Positions 7,233-16,453 of a stretch of 52,195 nucleotides of DNA are shown piece by piece. A program made the position numbers and the translations under genes. This stretch comes from Umezawaea endophytica (GTDB taxonomy: Bacteria > Actinomycetota > Actinomycetes > Mycobacteriales > Pseudonocardiaceae): positions 1-52,195 of the forward strand of contig NZ_JANYMP010000019.1 of NCBI RefSeq assembly GCF_025061645.1. Direction: 5' to 3'. Below the pieces are notes generated by a model, which was not told where the DNA came from, made no database searches, and worked only from the letters and a program-made list of their open reading frames with translations. Within the stretch, counting starts at the first letter, position 1. The number at the start of each line of letters is the position of its first letter.

Positions 7233-9143
7233 TCAGGCCACGCTTTCGGCGTTGCCCGAGCCCTCGGCGGCCAGCAGGCGCAGGAGGGCTCGGGCAACGC
7301 CGTCGTTCTGCCGGAAGCCCGGCGCGTTCGTGCCCGGTCGGGCGAACGCGGCGAACGCGCGGCCGGTCGTGAACGGGCCAAGGGCGAACCGGCGGGGGTG
7401 CGCGGTGCCGTTGCGCTCGATCAGCCGGTTGTCCTCCGGTGAGACGCGCACCAGGCCCGTCGACCGGCCGTCGGACAGCTTCTCCTCCACGACGTCGCCC
7501 GCGCCGCGCAACGCCCGCAGCACCGGGTCGGCCGTGCGCCCCAGGCTGTGGGCGGGCAGGCGGGCCTCGACCAGCCCGGTGGCGCGCACGACGTCCGGCG
7601 AGCTGGCGCTGCCCGCCACGAACGCGCCGTCCTCGGCCCGCACCCACACGTCCGCCCCGAGGAAGTTCACGATCCCGGCCCGCGACAGCGCGAGCAGCTC
7701 CTCCAGGCGGTCCGGCGGCGGTCCGCTGGCGAGGAAGCTGAAGAACCCGCCCCACCACCCGTCGGCGTGCGCCAGCCGCGACGCCGGGGACAGCTTCGGC
7801 GAGTTCAGCACGCGCGGCAACTGCCCGTAGACCGACAGCAGCGCCATGAACGCCCCCAGGTCCGCGCTGAACGCCGGATCGGACCGCCGGGCGACGTCCG
7901 CCTCGACGTAGGCGCGCAGGTGCTCCTGGAACTCCTCACCGGTCGCGAACACCAACCCCGCCAACGGCCGGTCCAGCCGCTCGAAGTCGATCCGGTCCTC
8001 CACCAGCGGCACCGACGACTCGACCAGCGCCGCCATCCCGGTGCTGTACCAGGGCAAGCCGGCGAACTCGGCGGCGAACTCGTTCCACGGCAGGGCAACC
8101 CGCTCCGGGTGCCCGGTGAACAGCTCGTGGAAGTACCCCCAGGCGATCTCCTTGGCCAGCAGCGGCCACACGTCGGCCTGGAAGTCGAACTCGACGGGCG
8201 AGGCCAGCAGCTCGTCGACCACCTGCCCGTCGAAGAACCTGGGCAGCGGCAGGGGATCGCCTTGCAGCCGGTAGCCCGTCTTCGAGTGGTACGGCACGCC
8301 GCGCCGCGACCCGACGTGGATCCGCGGTTCACGGCCGGAGGGCACGTACCGCAGGCCGTCGGCGGACTCCTCGAACCGGCCGCCACGCCCCTGCGTGAGC
8401 AGCACCATCAGGTCGATGAACGCCAACCCGAACCCGCGCAGCACCACGTCGGCCCCCTCCCGGACCGAGGAGAGGTCGCTGTCGGCCGAGTAGTCCGGTG
8501 GCAGGTACGCCAGCCCGTTCGCGGAGGCGTAGTCGACCAGTTCCCGTTCCTCTGCCCCGATCTCGGCGTCCAGGTGCCCCAGCGTCAACACCACCGCGTC
8601 CGCCACCAGCGGCGTCGACCGGTCGGCGAGCCACACCCTCTGCCGCCCCTGCGGCGACCCGGTGATCCGCCGCACCGACGTGCGGTGCTGGTGCACGGTG
8701 ATCCCCGGCGGCAGCGCCTCGACCGCGTCCCGGAAGAACCACGCGAGGTACGCGCTCTGCAACCGCCTGCTGGGGAACGTCGTCGGCTCCAACCGGTCCA
8801 GCTCGGCCAGCACGTCGGCGGGGAGGTCCACACCGGACAGTCCGCCGGACGTCACCAGCCCGGCCCACTCGGCGAGCGACGGCCCCGGCCGCACCGGACC
8901 GTCGCACACGACGCTCGCGTCGGTGAACATCGTCACGTCCACCGCCATCGAGTTCATCCGCAGCAGCTCGGACTGCTCGTACCGCCAGACGCGCCCGGCG
9001 CCCGGCGGGTGCGGGTCGACGACGTGGACGTCCAGCGCCGCACCGGGGAACAGCTCCGGCGCGTTCACGGCGAGGCGCTCGACCAGCCCGGCCGCTCGCG
9101 GCCCGCCACCGACCAGCACGAGCACCACCGGCGGTGCGCTCAC
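7233..9143 (-). CDS. FAD/NAD(P)-binding oxidoreductase
   Basis: 636 residues from a GTG that overlaps the stop of the ABC ATPase gene (GTGA). The N-terminus is a Rossmann dinucleotide-binding motif ([14 protein letters not shown]), followed by [20 protein letters not shown], which is typical of the FAD-NAD(P)-binding family related to HcaD/ornithine-monooxygenase-like flavoproteins. A second nucleotide region lies around [11 protein letters not shown]. These large proteins often accompany uptake or oxidative catabolism of unusual substrates, but the reaction of this family is not established. Co-transcription with an amino-acid ABC importer suggests it acts on the imported compound. It is the last gene of the minus-strand operon. 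Confidence 0.8.
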   Translation of the reverse strand: MSAPPVVLVLVGGGPRAAGLVERLAVNAPELFPGAALDVHVVDPHPPGAGRVWRYEQSELLRMNSMAVDVTMFTDASVVCDGPVRPGPSLAEWAGLVTSGGLSGVDLPADVLAELDRLEPTTFPSRRLQSAYLAWFFRDAVEALPPGITVHQHRTSVRRITGSPQGRQRVWLADRSTPLVADAVVLTLGHLDAEIGAEERELVDYASANGLAYLPPDYSADSDLSSVREGADVVLRGFGLAFIDLMVLLTQGRGGRFEESADGLRYVPSGREPRIHVGSRRGVPYHSKTGYRLQGDPLPLPRFFDGQVVDELLASPVEFDFQADVWPLLAKEIAWGYFHELFTGHPERVALPWNEFAAEFAGLPWYSTGMAALVESSVPLVEDRIDFERLDRPLAGLVFATGEEFQEHLRAYVEADVARRSDPAFSADLGAFMALLSVYGQLPRVLNSPKLSPASRLAHADGWWGGFFSFLASGPPPDRLEELLALSRAGIVNFLGADVWVRAEDGAFVAGSASSPDVVRATGLVEARLPAHSLGRTADPVLRALRGAGDVVEEKLSDGRSTGLVRVSPEDNRLIERNGTAHPRRFALGPFTTGRAFAAFARPGTNAPGFRQNDGVARALLRLLAAEGSGNAESVA

Positions 9144-9907
9144 AGCACCCTGGCCAGGAACTCGCGGGTGCGGGCGTGCCGGGGAGCGGACAGCAGCTCC
9201 GCGGGCGGCCCGGACTCGACCACCCGCCCCTCGTCCAGGAACACCACGGTGTCCGCGACCTGGCGGGCGAACGCCATCTCGTGGGTGACCACGACCATCG
9301 TCATCCCCGCTTCCGCCAGGTCGGCGATGACGGCCAGCACCTCGCCGACCAGTTCCGGGTCCAGCGCGCTGGTCGGCTCGTCGAACAGCATCAGCTTCGG
9401 TTCCATCGCCAACGCCCGCGCGATGGCGATCCGCTGCTGCTGACCGCCGGAGAGCTGCCGAGGGTAGGACTCCTCGCGGCCCGCGAGCCCGACGCGGGCG
9501 ATCAGCTCCTTGCCCAGCGCCACGGCGGCGGCGCGGGACAGGCCGCGCACGCCGATCGGCGCCTCGACCACGTTCTCCAGCACGGTCAGGTGCGGGAACA
9601 GGTTGAAGTTCTGGAACACCATGCCGATCGAGGCCCGCTGCTTGGTGATCAGCCGGTCCTTCAGCTCGTGCAACCGGCCCTTGTGACGGCGGTAGCCGAT
9701 CAGCTCGCCGTCGACCTCGACCTCACCGGCGTTGATCTTCTCCAGGTGGTTCACGCACCGCAGCAGCGTGCTCTTGCCGGACCCGGAGGGCCCGATCACG
9801 CAGGTGACCTCGCCCTGCCGCACCTCGAGGTCGACCCCGCGCAGCACCGGCGTCGTCCCGTAGCTCTTGTGCAGGTCGCTGATCCGCACGACCGTCGCGG
9901 CGCTCAT
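9140..9907 (-). CDS. Polar amino acid ABC transporter ATP-binding protein
   Basis: 255 residues from ATG 9907, which overlaps the permease stop (ATGA); a longer in-frame start at 9934 is possible but uncoupled. The ATPase motifs are complete: Walker [10 protein letters not shown], signature LSGGQQQR, Walker [13 protein letters not shown] and the switch His in VVVTHEM. It belongs to the GlnQ/HisP/TcyC group that drives import of polar amino acids. It pairs with the permease at 9904-10821 and with the binding protein at 12838-13785 on the opposite strand. Confidence 0.93.
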   Translation of the reverse strand: MSAATVVRISDLHKSYGTTPVLRGVDLEVRQGEVTCVIGPSGSGKSTLLRCVNHLEKINAGEVEVDGELIGYRRHKGRLHELKDRLITKQRASIGMVFQNFNLFPHLTVLENVVEAPIGVRGLSRAAAVALGKELIARVGLAGREESYPRQLSGGQQQRIAIARALAMEPKLMLFDEPTSALDPELVGEVLAVIADLAEAGMTMVVVTHEMAFARQVADTVVFLDEGRVVESGPPAELLSAPRHARTREFLARVL

Positions 9908-10821
9908 CGCAGCCGTCCCTTCAACCTCTGCCACGGCGTGGGCGGCAGGGCTCGTGCCGCGCCCCGCGCGTAGTACCGCTCGACGTAGTACTGGGCCACG
10001 CTCAGCACGCTCGTGACGACGACGTACCAGACGGTCGCGACGAGCAGCAGCGGGATGATCAGGTAGTTCCGGTTGTAGATGAGCTGGACGGAGAACAGCA
10101 GGTCCTGCACGGCCAGCACGCTCACGATCGACGTCCCCTTGAGGGTGCCGATCAGCGCGTTACCCGCGGCCGGGATGATCGAGCGCATCGCCTGCGGCAG
10201 CACGATCCGCCGCAGGATCCGGCCGCGGCCCATGCCCAGCGCCAGCGCTGCCTCGACCTGCCCCTGCTCCACCGAGATCACGCCGCCGCGGACGATCTCG
10301 GCGGCGTACGCGGCCTCGTGCAGCGTCAGGCCGATGATCACGGCGGCGAGCGGGCCGATCAGGTTGGTGGAGCTGATGCTCACGAAGTCCGGTCCGAACG
10401 GGATCCCGAAGGACAGCGTCGGGTACAGCGCGCCGATGTTGAACCAGAACAGGAGCTGCACCAGCATCGGCACGGACCGGAAGATCCAGACGTAGCCCCA
10501 GGCGACCCCGACGAGCACGGGGTTCCCGGACAGCCGCAGGACGGCGAGGACGGTGCCCAGCGCGAACCCGAGCACCAGCGTGAGGACGGTCAGCCACAGC
10601 GTGAGGCCAAGACCGCGGAGCACCACCTCAGCGGTGAAGTACTCGGCGACCACACTCCACTGGAAGGCCTCGTTGGTGATCACCGACCGCACGGCGGCGG
10701 CGAGCATCACCAGTACGACGACGGCGGAGATCCAGCGGCCGGGTCGGCGCAGCGGCACCACACCGGCGGCGGGGGTGGTTCGGGCGGTCGGAGGCGGCAC
10801 GAGATCGGTGGAAACGCTCAC
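9904..10821 (-). CDS. Polar amino acid ABC transporter permease
   Basis: 305 residues from GTG 10821, with GGAG 8 nt upstream; an upstream in-frame start (10947) would add 42 residues reaching into the divergent promoter. After a Pro/Arg-rich cytoplasmic N-terminus there is one extra transmembrane helix ([15 protein letters not shown]), then the His/Glu/Gln/Arg-type permease core beginning [20 protein letters not shown] and containing the coupling-helix signature [22 protein letters not shown]. It probably forms a homodimer in the membrane. The substrate is unknown; the sulfur-type leaders nearby favour cystine or an S-substituted cysteine (inference). Confidence 0.92.
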   Translation of the reverse strand: MSVSTDLVPPPTARTTPAAGVVPLRRPGRWISAVVVLVMLAAAVRSVITNEAFQWSVVAEYFTAEVVLRGLGLTLWLTVLTLVLGFALGTVLAVLRLSGNPVLVGVAWGYVWIFRSVPMLVQLLFWFNIGALYPTLSFGIPFGPDFVSISSTNLIGPLAAVIIGLTLHEAAYAAEIVRGGVISVEQGQVEAALALGMGRGRILRRIVLPQAMRSIIPAAGNALIGTLKGTSIVSVLAVQDLLFSVQLIYNRNYLIIPLLLVATVWYVVVTSVLSVAQYYVERYYARGAARALPPTPWQRLKGRLR

Positions 10822-10953
10822 AGAAGGTCTCCGAAGACGAGGGACAGCACGGAAAACGGGTGCCGCGTCCCTCAACGCCGCATCCGATGGTAAACGCCCG
10901 CTGCGAGCAGAAGTCAAGGCTGTCCGAGGGTTGGACACCCATCCCACGTCTCG

Positions 10954-10982
10954 TTGACGTACGCCCGGAGCGCTGGTGCACT
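10954..10982 (+). promoter_or_regulatory. Leaderless promoter of leader peptide 2
   Basis: TTGACG (10954-10959), 17 bp, TGCACT (10977-10982), then 6 nt to GTG 10989. The -35 hexamer is identical to that of leader 1 and its distance to the start (35 bp) is nearly the same. The divergent importer operon starts at 10821, so the region is shared. Confidence 0.55.
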
Positions 10983-10988
10983 GGGGTC

Positions 10989-11063
10989 GTGGAAAGCCTG
11001 CGACTGGTCACCCGAGACCACATCGACTTCGGTCGAGTGTGGTCCGCTTCCTGTCCGCGCTGA
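10989..11063 (+). CDS. 24-aa leader peptide ahead of the LLM monooxygenase operon
   Basis: A GTG-initiated 24-codon frame with the core LVTRDHIDFGR and the ending SASCPR-stop. It matches leader 1 (6076) and leader 3 (43581) in length, in the L-x-TR-x-H-[VI]-D-aromatic-x-R core and in a Cys-Pro pair close to the stop. A GC-rich hairpin (11140-11162) lies between it and the structural gene, in a plausible place for an attenuator. It has only one Cys codon, so stalling may depend on the peptide as much as on cysteinyl-tRNA. Function is by analogy. Confidence 0.72.
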   Translation: MESLRLVTRDHIDFGRVWSASCPR

Positions 11064-11139
11064 GACCCACCGCCGAGCGCGTCTCCCTCAACGCCCGAAC
11101 TCGGCCAGTTCCCCCTTCACCCCACTACTGGGTTCCCGC

Positions 11140-11162
11140 ACGCCCGCGTCCGCCGCGGGCGT
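11140..11162 (+). promoter_or_regulatory. Candidate attenuator hairpin between leader 2 and the LLM gene
   Basis: ACGCCCGCG (11140-11148) pairs perfectly with CGCGGGCGT (11154-11162) around a 5-nt loop, ending 30 nt before the start codon. A CCCA-CTAC-TGGG stem lies just upstream and could compete. There is no T-run, so a Rho-dependent or structure-only mechanism is equally possible. Confidence 0.4.
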
Positions 11163-11192
11163 CTTCTCCGCACCACCACTGGGGAGTACGAC

Positions 11193-12347
11193 GTGCCTGT
11201 GGAATTTCTGGGTATCGGTGGCACCAACGACGGCTCGGAGACGAGCCCGCGCACCGGCGCCTCCTTCGACAAGGACTACACGCTCCGACTGGCCCGCGCC
11301 CACGAGGACAACGGCTGGGACCGCGTGCTGTTCGCCTACGGCTCCGGCTCGCCGGAGCCCGCCCAGGTCGCGGCCTTCGTGGCCACGAAGCTGGACAAGC
11401 TCCAGATCCTGTTGGCGCACCGCCCGAACGTCTCCTACCCGACGTTCGCCGCGAAGACGTTCGCCACGCTGGACCAGATCAGCGACGGCAGGCTGACCGT
11501 GCACTTCATCACCGGTGGCACGGACCACGAGCAGCAGCGCGAAGGCGACTTCCTGACTAAGGACGAGCGCTACGACCGGACGCGCGAGTACATCGGCATC
11601 GTCAAGAAGGCGTGGACCTCGCGCGAGCCGTTCGACCACGAGGGCACCCACTACCGGTTCGCCGACTTCGTCAGCGACACCTTCCCCTTGCAGCAGCCCA
11701 GGATCGGCGTCTCCTTCGGCGGGTCCTCCCCCGCCGCGTACCGCGCGGGCGGCGCCGAAGCGGACATCTACGCGCTGTGGGGCGAACCGCTGGCGCAGAC
11801 GGCGGAGCAGATCGAGTCCGTCAAGCAGGCGGCACGGGACGCGGGCCGCACGGACGTGCCCCGCATCCAGGTCGCGTTCCGCCCGATCCTCGGCGCCACC
11901 GAGGAACTGGCGTGGGAGAAGGCCTACCGGACCGTCGACGCGATCAAGGAGCGCACCAGGGGCGGCACGGCCGCGCTGACCCGGCGGCACTCGTTGAAGA
12001 ACCCGGAGAACACCGGGTCGCAGCGGCTGCTGGCGCTGGCGGAGCAGGGCGAGCGCTTCGACCGCGCGCTGTGGACGCCGACGGCGGCGGCGACCGGTGG
12101 CGCGGGCAACTCCAACGCGCTGGTCGGCACGCCGGAGACGGTGGCGCAGGCACTGCTGGACTACTACGACCTCGGCGTGGACATCCTGTCCGCCCGCGGC
12201 TACCACATCTTGAACGACGCCATCGACTTCGGCCGGTACGTGATCCCGATCGTCCGCGAGGAGGTCGCCAAGCGCGACGCGGCGCGCGCGGAGGCGGAGG
12301 CGAAGGCGCAGGAACCGGTGCGCGAATCCATCTCGGTCGACGGATGA
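11193..12347 (+). CDS. LLM-class FMN-dependent monooxygenase (SsuD-like)
   Basis: 384 residues from GTG 11193 with GGGGAG upstream. The protein is a bacterial-luciferase-like TIM barrel close to alkanesulfonate monooxygenases: FLGIGGTNDG, the flexible FDKDYTLRLARAHED region, VLFAYGSGSPEPAQVAAF, LLAHRPNVSYPTFAAKTFATLDQISDGRLTVHFITGG split over strands 3-4, and GVSFGGSSPAAYRAGG. Such enzymes use reduced FMN and oxygen to cleave carbon-sulfur or similar bonds and release sulfite or a thiol. Reduced FMN can come from the two reductases at 6195-7231. It is first in an operon with a GNAT and a binding protein and follows leader 2, so sulfur-limited expression is likely. Confidence 0.88.
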   Translation: MPVEFLGIGGTNDGSETSPRTGASFDKDYTLRLARAHEDNGWDRVLFAYGSGSPEPAQVAAFVATKLDKLQILLAHRPNVSYPTFAAKTFATLDQISDGRLTVHFITGGTDHEQQREGDFLTKDERYDRTREYIGIVKKAWTSREPFDHEGTHYRFADFVSDTFPLQQPRIGVSFGGSSPAAYRAGGAEADIYALWGEPLAQTAEQIESVKQAARDAGRTDVPRIQVAFRPILGATEELAWEKAYRTVDAIKERTRGGTAALTRRHSLKNPENTGSQRLLALAEQGERFDRALWTPTAAATGGAGNSNALVGTPETVAQALLDYYDLGVDILSARGYHILNDAIDFGRYVIPIVREEVAKRDAARAEAEAKAQEPVRESISVDG

Positions 12348-12838
12348 CGGTCAACCAGTTGGAGGTCCGCCGGGTCGACCCGGCGGACCCGCTCACCGGC
12401 CCGATGATGGCGGAGCTGACGCACGAGTACGTGACCCGCTACGGCGAGGACGCGCGGCAGGAGATGGCGCGCTACCCGACGGAGGTGTTCCGGCCGCCGG
12501 ACGGAACCCTGTTGCTGCTGCTGGAGGACGGCGTGCCGATCGCGGGCGGGGCGTTCAAGCGCTACGACGGGCGCACGGCGGAGCTGAAGCGGATCTGGAC
12601 CGGTTCGGCGCACCGCCGTCGCGGGCTCGGCCGCCGGGTCGTCGCCGAACTGGAGCGCGAGGCCGTCGCGCTCGGCTACCGGCGGCTCTACCTGACGACC
12701 GGGCCGCGGCAGCCGGAGGCGAAGGCCCTCTACCTCGTGCTCGGGTACACGCCGCTGTTCGACGTCTCGGCCGATCCGCTGACCATCGGTCCGCTGCCCT
12801 TCGAGAAGTCCCTGCCGTTCGAGAACACGACAAGCTGA
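12344..12838 (+). CDS. GNAT-family N-acetyltransferase
   Basis: 164 residues, ATGA-coupled to the LLM gene and sharing TGATG with the next start. The acetyl-CoA-binding loop is clear (RRRGLGRRVVAELE, motif A), preceded by AELKRIWTGSAH and followed by ALGYRRLYLTTGPRQPEAKALYLVLGY. Its place between an LLM monooxygenase and an amino-acid binding protein parallels the Bacillus subtilis yxe and ytm operons, where a GNAT acetylates S-substituted cysteines before oxidative cleavage. By that analogy it may acetylate the amino group of the imported compound; the acceptor is not shown by sequence. Confidence 0.87.
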   Translation: MTVNQLEVRRVDPADPLTGPMMAELTHEYVTRYGEDARQEMARYPTEVFRPPDGTLLLLLEDGVPIAGGAFKRYDGRTAELKRIWTGSAHRRRGLGRRVVAELEREAVALGYRRLYLTTGPRQPEAKALYLVLGYTPLFDVSADPLTIGPLPFEKSLPFENTTS

Positions 12839-13785
12839 TGGGAAGAACGACAGTGCGCGCCAGACGGAGCAAGCTCTACTCACTGCTGATGCTGTCCTTC
12901 GCCATCTCGTTCGCCACCGCCGGGTGCGGTTCGGCGGGCGCCGGGAGCGGTCCGTCGGGGTCGGCCGCGCCGACGGTCGACGTGCTGGGCTCGGTGGTCA
13001 AGGACGACGCCCTCGCCGCGCTGCTGCCGGAGGCGAGCAGGCAGGCCGGGGTGGTCAAGTTCGCCTCGTCGGTCGGCAGCACGCCGCCGTCGTCCTTCTA
13101 CGCCGAGGACAACAAGACCGTCCAGGGCGTCGACATCGAGATCGCCGCCGCGGTCGGCCAGGTGCTCGGGCTGCGGATCGACCGCGAGGTCGCCAGCTTC
13201 GAGGCGATCCTGCCCGCGCTGAGCAGCGGCAAGTACGAGGTGGGCACCGGCAACTTCGGGGTGACCGAGGCGCGGAAGAAGACCATCGACTTCGTCACCT
13301 ACATCAACGACGGCCAGGGCTTCGCGGTCCGCAAGGGCGACGACCGGGTCAAGGAGGTGAAGAAGCTCGACCAGCTCTGCGGGCTCAAGATCGGCACCGG
13401 GGCGGGGACCACGTTCGAGGCGACCCTGGAGCGGGAGAAGCACGTGTGCCCGGACGCCGGGAAGCCGGAGTACCAGGTGCTCAGCTTCTCCGACACCGCC
13501 GGGATCTACCTCGGGCTCCAGCAGCAGCACATCGACGTGATCATGAGCACCATCAACGGGCTGCGGCACGCCGCTTCCGAACAGCCGAACCTGGTGTTCC
13601 TGAACGAATTCAAACGACTCGACGTCGGATTCGCCTTCAAGAAGGGTTCACCGCTCACGCCCGCGTTCCAGGGAGCCGTCAACAAGCTCATCAAGGACGG
13701 CACCTACCAGCGGATCCTGGAGAAGTGGGGTACTCGGGATTCCGCCATCCCGGAGTCCCAGATCAGTCCGCCCGAGCACACCTGA
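12838..13785 (+). CDS. ABC transporter substrate-binding lipoprotein (SBP family 3)
   Basis: 315 residues from ATG 12838, one base into the GNAT stop; GTG 12853 is an alternative. The signal ends in the lipobox TAGC (Cys30). The body has the family-3 pattern: VQGVDIEIAAAVGQVLGL, SFEAILPALSSGKYEVG, ARKKTIDFVTYI, a second-lobe LCGLKIGTGAGTTFEATLE and the C-terminal LIKDGTYQRILEKWG. It should capture a small polar amino-acid-like ligand for the permease and ATPase encoded on the other strand (9140-10821). Splitting the binding protein from its transporter over divergent operons is unusual but fits one shared regulatory region. A terminator follows at once. Confidence 0.92.
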   Translation: MGRTTVRARRSKLYSLLMLSFAISFATAGCGSAGAGSGPSGSAAPTVDVLGSVVKDDALAALLPEASRQAGVVKFASSVGSTPPSSFYAEDNKTVQGVDIEIAAAVGQVLGLRIDREVASFEAILPALSSGKYEVGTGNFGVTEARKKTIDFVTYINDGQGFAVRKGDDRVKEVKKLDQLCGLKIGTGAGTTFEATLEREKHVCPDAGKPEYQVLSFSDTAGIYLGLQQQHIDVIMSTINGLRHAASEQPNLVFLNEFKRLDVGFAFKKGSPLTPAFQGAVNKLIKDGTYQRILEKWGTRDSAIPESQISPPEHT

Positions 13786-13797
13786 CCCGTTCGGCCC

Positions 13798-13833
13798 AGA
13801 ACCGGGTCTTCCCCGCTGGGGAGGCCCGGTTCT
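13798..13833 (+). terminator. Terminator after the LLM-GNAT-SBP operon
   Basis: AGAACCGGG (13798-13806) pairs with CCCGGTTCT (13825-13833), and CTTCCCC pairs with GGGGAGG inside with one wobble, giving a long stem with a 3-nt loop, 12 nt after the stop. Confidence 0.85.
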
Positions 13834-14142
13834 ACTTGGTTAGCGCACTACCCTCCGGTAGGGAGGCTCCTCTTCCGCCTGACGCGCATCCGGACGAAAT
13901 TCGGGTGCTCGGGTTGGGCTGAGGACGTGTCATCAGTAAGCTCACCCGCAGCCAACGGACCATGACGGAGTGTGCCGTGGATGACGCGGATGGGCTACCC
14001 GCCTCTCCGCTGGTCCCGACCCCGAACGAGTGAAATTGGAGCGTCTGTGCACAGCGCCCCGCGGAGCGGTAGCCACGATGTGCGCATTCGCCGATCACCG
14101 AAATCGTCGGGCACCCGTTCCGCGAATGGTCACCGGGTCTGA
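13834..14142. other. Intergenic region before the GGDEF-EAL gene
   Basis: About 310 bases. A short CCCTCC-GGTA-GGGAGG hairpin sits near 13851-13866. No coding frame with family resemblance and no strong promoter consensus is visible; the GGDEF-EAL promoter presumably lies here. Confidence 0.4.
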
Positions 14143-16287
14143 ATGGCGATGGTCGACCAGTCGGGGAGGAATCCCGAGCCACGAACAACGCTCGACGAGT
14201 TCCCGCTCGTCCGCGAGGACTTCGCGCACCGCTGGACGGCGCTGATCAGCGGCACCGTGATGTCGAACGTCTCGCGCGCGGAACTCGAGCAGACCCTGGC
14301 CGAGTTGACCACGCTGGTCGTCCGGGCGGTGAACACCGATCCGCCCGTCGCCGAACTGGGCCGCCGGATCGGCAGGCTGATGGTCGAGCACGACTTCATC
14401 TCGTCGGAAACCCTGGAGCGGTCGATCGCGTTCCTCGGCGACTCGCTGATCCCCCACTTCCGGCTGCCACCCGAGTGGACCGGCAGGCTCGTGCGGGTGC
14501 TGGGCTGCCTGGCCGCCGGGTACAGCGACGGGCTGCGCGACCGCACCCTCGACCAGCAGGAGCTGAGCAAGACCGCCGCCGTCATCGCGACCCGCAGGGC
14601 CGAGGAGGCCCGCCACGACAGCGAGACGAAGTTCCGGGCGGTGTTCAACTCCTCGGCCATCGGCATCGCCGTGATCGGCATGGGCGATCAACTGCTCGAC
14701 TTCAACGAGGCGTTCCTCAGCCTGCTGAAGTACGAGGCGGATGCCCTGCGCCCCATCGCGCCCAGTTCGCTGCTGCACCCGGAGGAGCGGGAGGCGATGA
14801 CCCTCGTCATGCGGCAGATCGTGGCCGGGGACCTGGAGCACTTCCGCGGCGAGGCGCGGCTGCTGCGCGACGACGGAGAGATCGTCGAGACGCTCCTCGC
14901 GCTGTCGCTGGTGCGCACGCCCGCCGGTGAGCCCGCGTACTTCGTGTCGATGATCGAGAACATGAACGAGGTGCGGGCGCTCCAGTCGCAGCTCGTGCGG
15001 CAGAGCCTGCACGACGTGCAGACCGGTCTGGCGAACCGCGCGCAGTACCTGGGCTGGCTGGAGGCCGCCTCCGGCACGCACGGCCCGAACGAACTGGTGC
15101 TGGTGCACTTCGACATCGACGGGTTCCGGGTCGTCAACGACGCGTTCGGCCACGACGTCGGCAACCGGATCCTGACGGGCTTCGCGAACCACCTGCGCGC
15201 GGTGTTCGACGGGGTCGGCCAGATCGCCCGGATCGGCCCGGACGAGTTCGGCGTGCTGGTCAAGGACCCCAAGGACACCCCGTCGGTGATCGCGCTGGTC
15301 GAGGAGGCGCTCGACCTGCTCACCGAGCCGGTCTACATCGACGAGCACGGCATCGGCGTGACGGCCAGCGTCGGCGTCGTCGCCCGCCAGTCCCGCGGCG
15401 TGGACGCGTTGGAGATGCTGCGGTGCGCGGACATCACGGTCGGCTGGGCGAAGGCCGACGGCAAGGCGCAGTGGGCGCTCTACGACCGGGAGCGCGACCT
15501 GCGCGACCGCGAGATGTGCGTGCTGGCGGCGTCCATCCCCGGCGGTCTGGAACTGGGCGAGTTCCACGTCGACTACCAACCGGTCTACTCGTTGGCGGAC
15601 CGGTCGCTGGTCGCCGTCGAGGCGAAGCTCCGCTGGCACCACCCGGACCGCGGCGTGCTGGACCCCGAGCAGTTCCTGCCGCTGACCTCCAGCACCGGCA
15701 TGGTGCTGCGGCTGAGCCGCTGGGCCGTGGAACGGGCCTGCGAGGACGCGGGCCGCTGGTTCGCCGAGTTCGGTGGCGCGACGCCCGTGCTGAGCATGGA
15801 CCTGACCGCCAGGCACTGCCAGGAACCGGAACTCGTCGCCGAGATCTGCAAGCTGCTCCAGCGCACCGGCCTACCCGCCGAGCAGCTCCAGTTCGAGCTG
15901 CACGCGTCACTGCCCGCGATCATCACCGACGACCAGGCCGACGAGCTGGACATCCTCGCGAGCCGCGGCGTCCGGTTGGTCCTGGACCACCTGGCGGGCG
16001 GCAACGTCGCCGCCGAACGCGTCCGCCAGATCCCGTTGCACGCGCTGAAGTTCGCGGCCCGCGTCGTGCACGGGCTGGCCGACGACGCGGACGTGATCGA
16101 CAAGAGCGTGACGATGGCGCTGGTGAAGTGGTCCGGCGTCCTGGAGCTGCCGCTGATGGCCGACGGCGTGCGCTCGGAGACCGAGGCGGCCAGGCTGGTC
16201 GAACTCGGCATCACCAGCGCCCAGGGCCCGCTCTTCGGCCCACCGATGTCGGCGGCCGAGATCCGGGCTCTGCTCAGCGAGCGCTGA
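14143..16287 (+). CDS. PAS-GGDEF-EAL protein with degenerate catalytic motifs
   Basis: 714 residues; ATG 14149 is an alternative start. Order: an N-terminal helical region (~25-150) common in actinobacterial GGDEF-EAL proteins, a PAS domain (~165-280, KFRAVFNSSAIGIAVI), GGDEF (~290-450) and EAL (~460-710). The GGDEF signature reads GPDEF (365-369). The EAL motif reads EAK (493-495); the usual NLS asparagine is Asp (LSMDLTARH), the DDFGTG metal loop is DHLAGG, and AEGVE is ADGVR. The losses at metal and catalytic positions suggest that the EAL domain does not hydrolyse c-di-GMP and may act as a sensor or effector. The 3' end overlaps the convergent DUF397 gene by 14 bp. Confidence 0.9.
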   Translation: MAMVDQSGRNPEPRTTLDEFPLVREDFAHRWTALISGTVMSNVSRAELEQTLAELTTLVVRAVNTDPPVAELGRRIGRLMVEHDFISSETLERSIAFLGDSLIPHFRLPPEWTGRLVRVLGCLAAGYSDGLRDRTLDQQELSKTAAVIATRRAEEARHDSETKFRAVFNSSAIGIAVIGMGDQLLDFNEAFLSLLKYEADALRPIAPSSLLHPEEREAMTLVMRQIVAGDLEHFRGEARLLRDDGEIVETLLALSLVRTPAGEPAYFVSMIENMNEVRALQSQLVRQSLHDVQTGLANRAQYLGWLEAASGTHGPNELVLVHFDIDGFRVVNDAFGHDVGNRILTGFANHLRAVFDGVGQIARIGPDEFGVLVKDPKDTPSVIALVEEALDLLTEPVYIDEHGIGVTASVGVVARQSRGVDALEMLRCADITVGWAKADGKAQWALYDRERDLRDREMCVLAASIPGGLELGEFHVDYQPVYSLADRSLVAVEAKLRWHHPDRGVLDPEQFLPLTSSTGMVLRLSRWAVERACEDAGRWFAEFGGATPVLSMDLTARHCQEPELVAEICKLLQRTGLPAEQLQFELHASLPAIITDDQADELDILASRGVRLVLDHLAGGNVAAERVRQIPLHALKFAARVVHGLADDADVIDKSVTMALVKWSGVLELPLMADGVRSETEAARLVELGITSAQGPLFGPPMSAAEIRALLSER

Positions 16288-16444
16288 GGAACGCGGCCCA
16301 GGCCGAGGCCGGGAAGGCCAGCGACGGGCCGGTCGGGTTCTTCGAGTCACGCACGGCCACAGGACCGGCCTCGGGGAACCGCACGGCGACACAGGTGCCG
16401 TTCTCAGCGCTGTAACTGCTGGTGCGCCAGTTGGTGCTGCTCAT
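16274..16444 (-). CDS. DUF397 small protein
   Basis: 56 residues, ATG 16444. The sequence shows the DUF397 pattern: NWRTSSYS at the start, then GTCVAVRF, VAVRDSKNP and SLAFPASAWAAFL at the end. DUF397 proteins are typically encoded next to an XRE regulator with a DUF5753 domain in Streptomyces and relatives, as in the WhiJ-type loci that influence development; some pairs behave like antitoxin-toxin systems. Here the XRE gene ends 9 nt upstream on the same strand, so the two form an operon. Confidence 0.9.
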   Translation of the reverse strand: MSSTNWRTSSYSAENGTCVAVRFPEAGPVAVRDSKNPTGPSLAFPASAWAAFLSAR

Positions 16445-16453
16445 CGCGAACTC

